A stretch of DNA of 64,000 nt from Planctomycetaceae bacterium (GTDB lineage Bacteria > Planctomycetota > Planctomycetia > Pirellulales > Pirellulaceae): positions 62,001 to 126,000 of the forward strand of contig JAAYDI010000065.1 of NCBI GenBank assembly GCA_012729315.1. Reading direction: 5' to 3'. Shown one piece after another: positions 62,514 through 64,000 of the stretch. A program made the translations under genes and the position numbers. Every line of letters begins with the position of its first letter. The first letter of the stretch is position 1. Under the pieces are notes generated by a model that did no database searches, was not told where the DNA came from, and was given only the letters and a program-made list of their open reading frames with translations.

Positions 62514-63959
62514 ATGGCTTCGAATCTACCGGATTATGTCGCGTCTGCTCAGCCGGTGCCACTGGCCAATCGCCTGCCGTGGTACAAGAGCACGGCGCAG
62601 TCGTACGCGGGCATCATGCTGTGGTTCGTGTTCTGGCAGAGCGTGCCGGCGAGCGGAGCGCCGGGGCCGGCGGGGATTCTTGCGCACGGCTTGGGTACCG
62701 CGCTGCTGGGGGTGGTGGTGGCTGCGTTGATCTGCCATTTCGCCAGTTATCTGGCACCCGCCATGATGGGCATGAAGACCGGCCTGCCGCTGGCGGTGGT
62801 CGGCACGTCGACCTACGGTGTGCAGGGCGGGTTTCTGATGCCCGGCTTCTTCATGGGTGTCCTGCAGTTCGGCTGGTTGGCCGTCAACGCGTACTTCGCC
62901 TCGGAACTGTTGGCCGGCTTCTTCCTCAAGAATGCGACGAACACGCCGCTACACATGACGATCGGCGTGATCTGGGCGGTTACCGCTGCGTTTATCGGGC
63001 TCAAAGGCATCCACTACGTGGCCCGCGTAGCCACCTATCTGCCGTTGATCCCGTTGATCATTCTGTTGATCCTCGCGGGTCGGGTGTTCTCGGGAGTCGG
63101 CGAGTTCGACCCGGCAGTGCTGCTGGCTGGCTCGTCCGTCGCGACGCCCAGCAGCTTTGAACTGATGTTGTTTGCGATCGCCAATATCGTCGGGTTCTTT
63201 GCCACAGCGGGTGCGGCGGGTGCGGACGTCGCGTCGAGCAATCGCGATCGCCGCGACGTCCAGCTGGGCGGCCTGTTCGGTGTGGCCGGTTCGACCATTT
63301 TGACGGGCTGCCTGGCCCTGGTGATCGTCGCCGGAACCTATGGCGCCGGCCTGGCGGGCGCCGGCGCCGGCATCGACCCGACCAAGCTGATGGATGTGAT
63401 TGTGGGTGAGCAGGTGACCAAGGTGTTCTGGCTCCTGCTGGCGGTCGCCGCCTTCCCCTCAGCCTGCTTCAGTTCGCTGATTGCGGCCAACAGCTTCAAG
63501 AACACGCTGCCGCGGGTCAATCCGTTCATTTCGTGCGGCATTGGTACGGCTGCCTCGGTAGCCCTTGTATTGTCCGGCGCGGCCGGGGATGCGGCCAAGA
63601 TGTTCGGGATTATCGGCGCGTCGTTTGGCCCGATCTGCGGTGCGATGGCGGCCGATTACCTGCTGGCCAAATGCCAGTGGCCCGGTCCGCGCGCGGGATT
63701 CAATCCGGCCGGATGGCTCTCTTGGGCCGTGGGTTTCTACGTGGGGGCGATCGGCATGATTAACGCCACCGTACAGGCTCCGGAGTTCGCCGAGAAGTTC
63801 CCACAGATCGCCAACTACGTGTCCAAGGTGGCCATTCAGGTGTACTGCCCGCCCGTGGCGGCAATCGTCGTCGGGTTTGTGCTGTACTATATCCTGGCCA
63901 AAGCCGGTCTGCTGACCCGGACGCTGGAGATGCCTCAGACGGCAAAGGCCGAGGCCTGA
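62514..63959 (+). CDS. NCS1-family (cytosine/purine-type) permease
   Basis: GGGAGGGAC before the ATG at 62514. The 481-residue protein has about 12 transmembrane helices and NCS1 features: PWYKSTAQSYAGIMLW near the start, GLPLAVVGTSTYGVQGGFL, GADVASSNRDRRDVQLGG and FGPICGAMAADYLL. The family imports nucleobases, allantoin or vitamins with Na+ or H+. Substrate not determined. No linked catabolic gene is visible; the next gene lies beyond the window. Confidence 0.88.
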   Translation: MASNLPDYVASAQPVPLANRLPWYKSTAQSYAGIMLWFVFWQSVPASGAPGPAGILAHGLGTALLGVVVAALICHFASYLAPAMMGMKTGLPLAVVGTSTYGVQGGFLMPGFFMGVLQFGWLAVNAYFASELLAGFFLKNATNTPLHMTIGVIWAVTAAFIGLKGIHYVARVATYLPLIPLIILLILAGRVFSGVGEFDPAVLLAGSSVATPSSFELMLFAIANIVGFFATAGAAGADVASSNRDRRDVQLGGLFGVAGSTILTGCLALVIVAGTYGAGLAGAGAGIDPTKLMDVIVGEQVTKVFWLLLAVAAFPSACFSSLIAANSFKNTLPRVNPFISCGIGTAASVALVLSGAAGDAAKMFGIIGASFGPICGAMAADYLLAKCQWPGPRAGFNPAGWLSWAVGFYVGAIGMINATVQAPEFAEKFPQIANYVSKVAIQVYCPPVAAIVVGFVLYYILAKAGLLTRTLEMPQTAKAEA

Positions 63960-64000
63960 GTCGCAGACGCAATGCCCGTTCTGCTTTTTCGCCAGCACCG
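63960..64000. other. Window end after the permease
   Basis: 41 bp with no readable feature. Confidence 0.5.

Overview
The window is GC-rich bacterial chromosome and reads as a member of the Planctomycetota, probably the Pirellulales side; finer placement is not supported. Pointers are the many Tat-exported Gfo/Idh/MocA oxidoreductases and sugar-isomerase-like proteins, a DUF1080 protein, a DUF1570 putative metalloprotease, a TPR protein carrying two RNA polymerase alpha-CTD-like domains, and kdsA (an outer-membrane sugar pathway). There is no prophage, insertion sequence, CRISPR array or defence island. Nearly all of the DNA is ordinary, densely packed housekeeping sequence.

Layout. 1-2.1 kb: the 5' end of glycyl-tRNA synthetase, a CnoX-like thioredoxin-TPR protein and a HAD phosphatase. 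2.3-5.6 kb: a ferrous iron unit, with a membrane-anchored DtxR-FeoA fusion followed by FeoB. 5.7-9.4 kb: exported proteins (isomerase-like, endonuclease/exonuclease/phosphatase, Gfo/Idh). 9.4-10.8 kb: aroE-aroK, translationally coupled to the oxidoreductase. 10.9-13.8 kb: an NtrC-type two-component system. 14.1-16.2 kb: tRNA-Gln and an FHA-GAF-PP2C phosphatase. 16.2-22 kb: DUF1080, a glycosidase-like protein, purC and a large lipoprotein. 22-24 kb: kdsA and a lipid kinase. 24.2-31 kb: tRNA-Thr, the TPR/alpha-CTD protein, tgt, yajC and fused secDF. 31.3-34 kb: envelope proteins (LysM, alpha/beta-hydrolase fold, lipoprotein). 34-36.5 kb: rny and ymdB. 37.4-43.3 kb: tilS, a GT39-like membrane transferase and a giant AsmA-like protein. 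44-51.3 kb: one long run of dapF, a DUF374 acyltransferase, xseA, xseB, ispA, dxs and nadK. 51.4-57.4 kb: secreted hypotheticals, an orphan ABC permease, the DUF1570 protein and a second Gfo/Idh protein. 57.5-64 kb: dnaA, a GNAT enzyme, a PDZ protein, a Tat TIM-barrel isomerase and an NCS1 permease.

Several neighbourhoods form working units. FeoA-like domains sit beside FeoB for Fe2+ uptake. tgt-yajC-secDF is the classic queuosine/translocase cluster. rny-ymdB pairs an mRNA endonuclease with a cyclic-nucleotide phosphodiesterase. xseAB-ispA-dxs-nadK links DNA repair, isoprenoid precursor synthesis and NADP supply, with start/stop overlaps that imply translational coupling.

Many spacers carry short tandem repeats of 7-20 bp. 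One spacer holds a perfect 51-bp inverted repeat, and a near-identical 38-bp element occurs upstream of two promoter-like sequences 5.4 kb apart. Promoters resembling TTGACG-N17/18-TAGAAT can be read directly at several genes. I found no convincing wholly new multi-gene system. The best leads are the TPR/double alpha-CTD protein, the membrane DtxR-FeoA fusion and the spacer repeat families.
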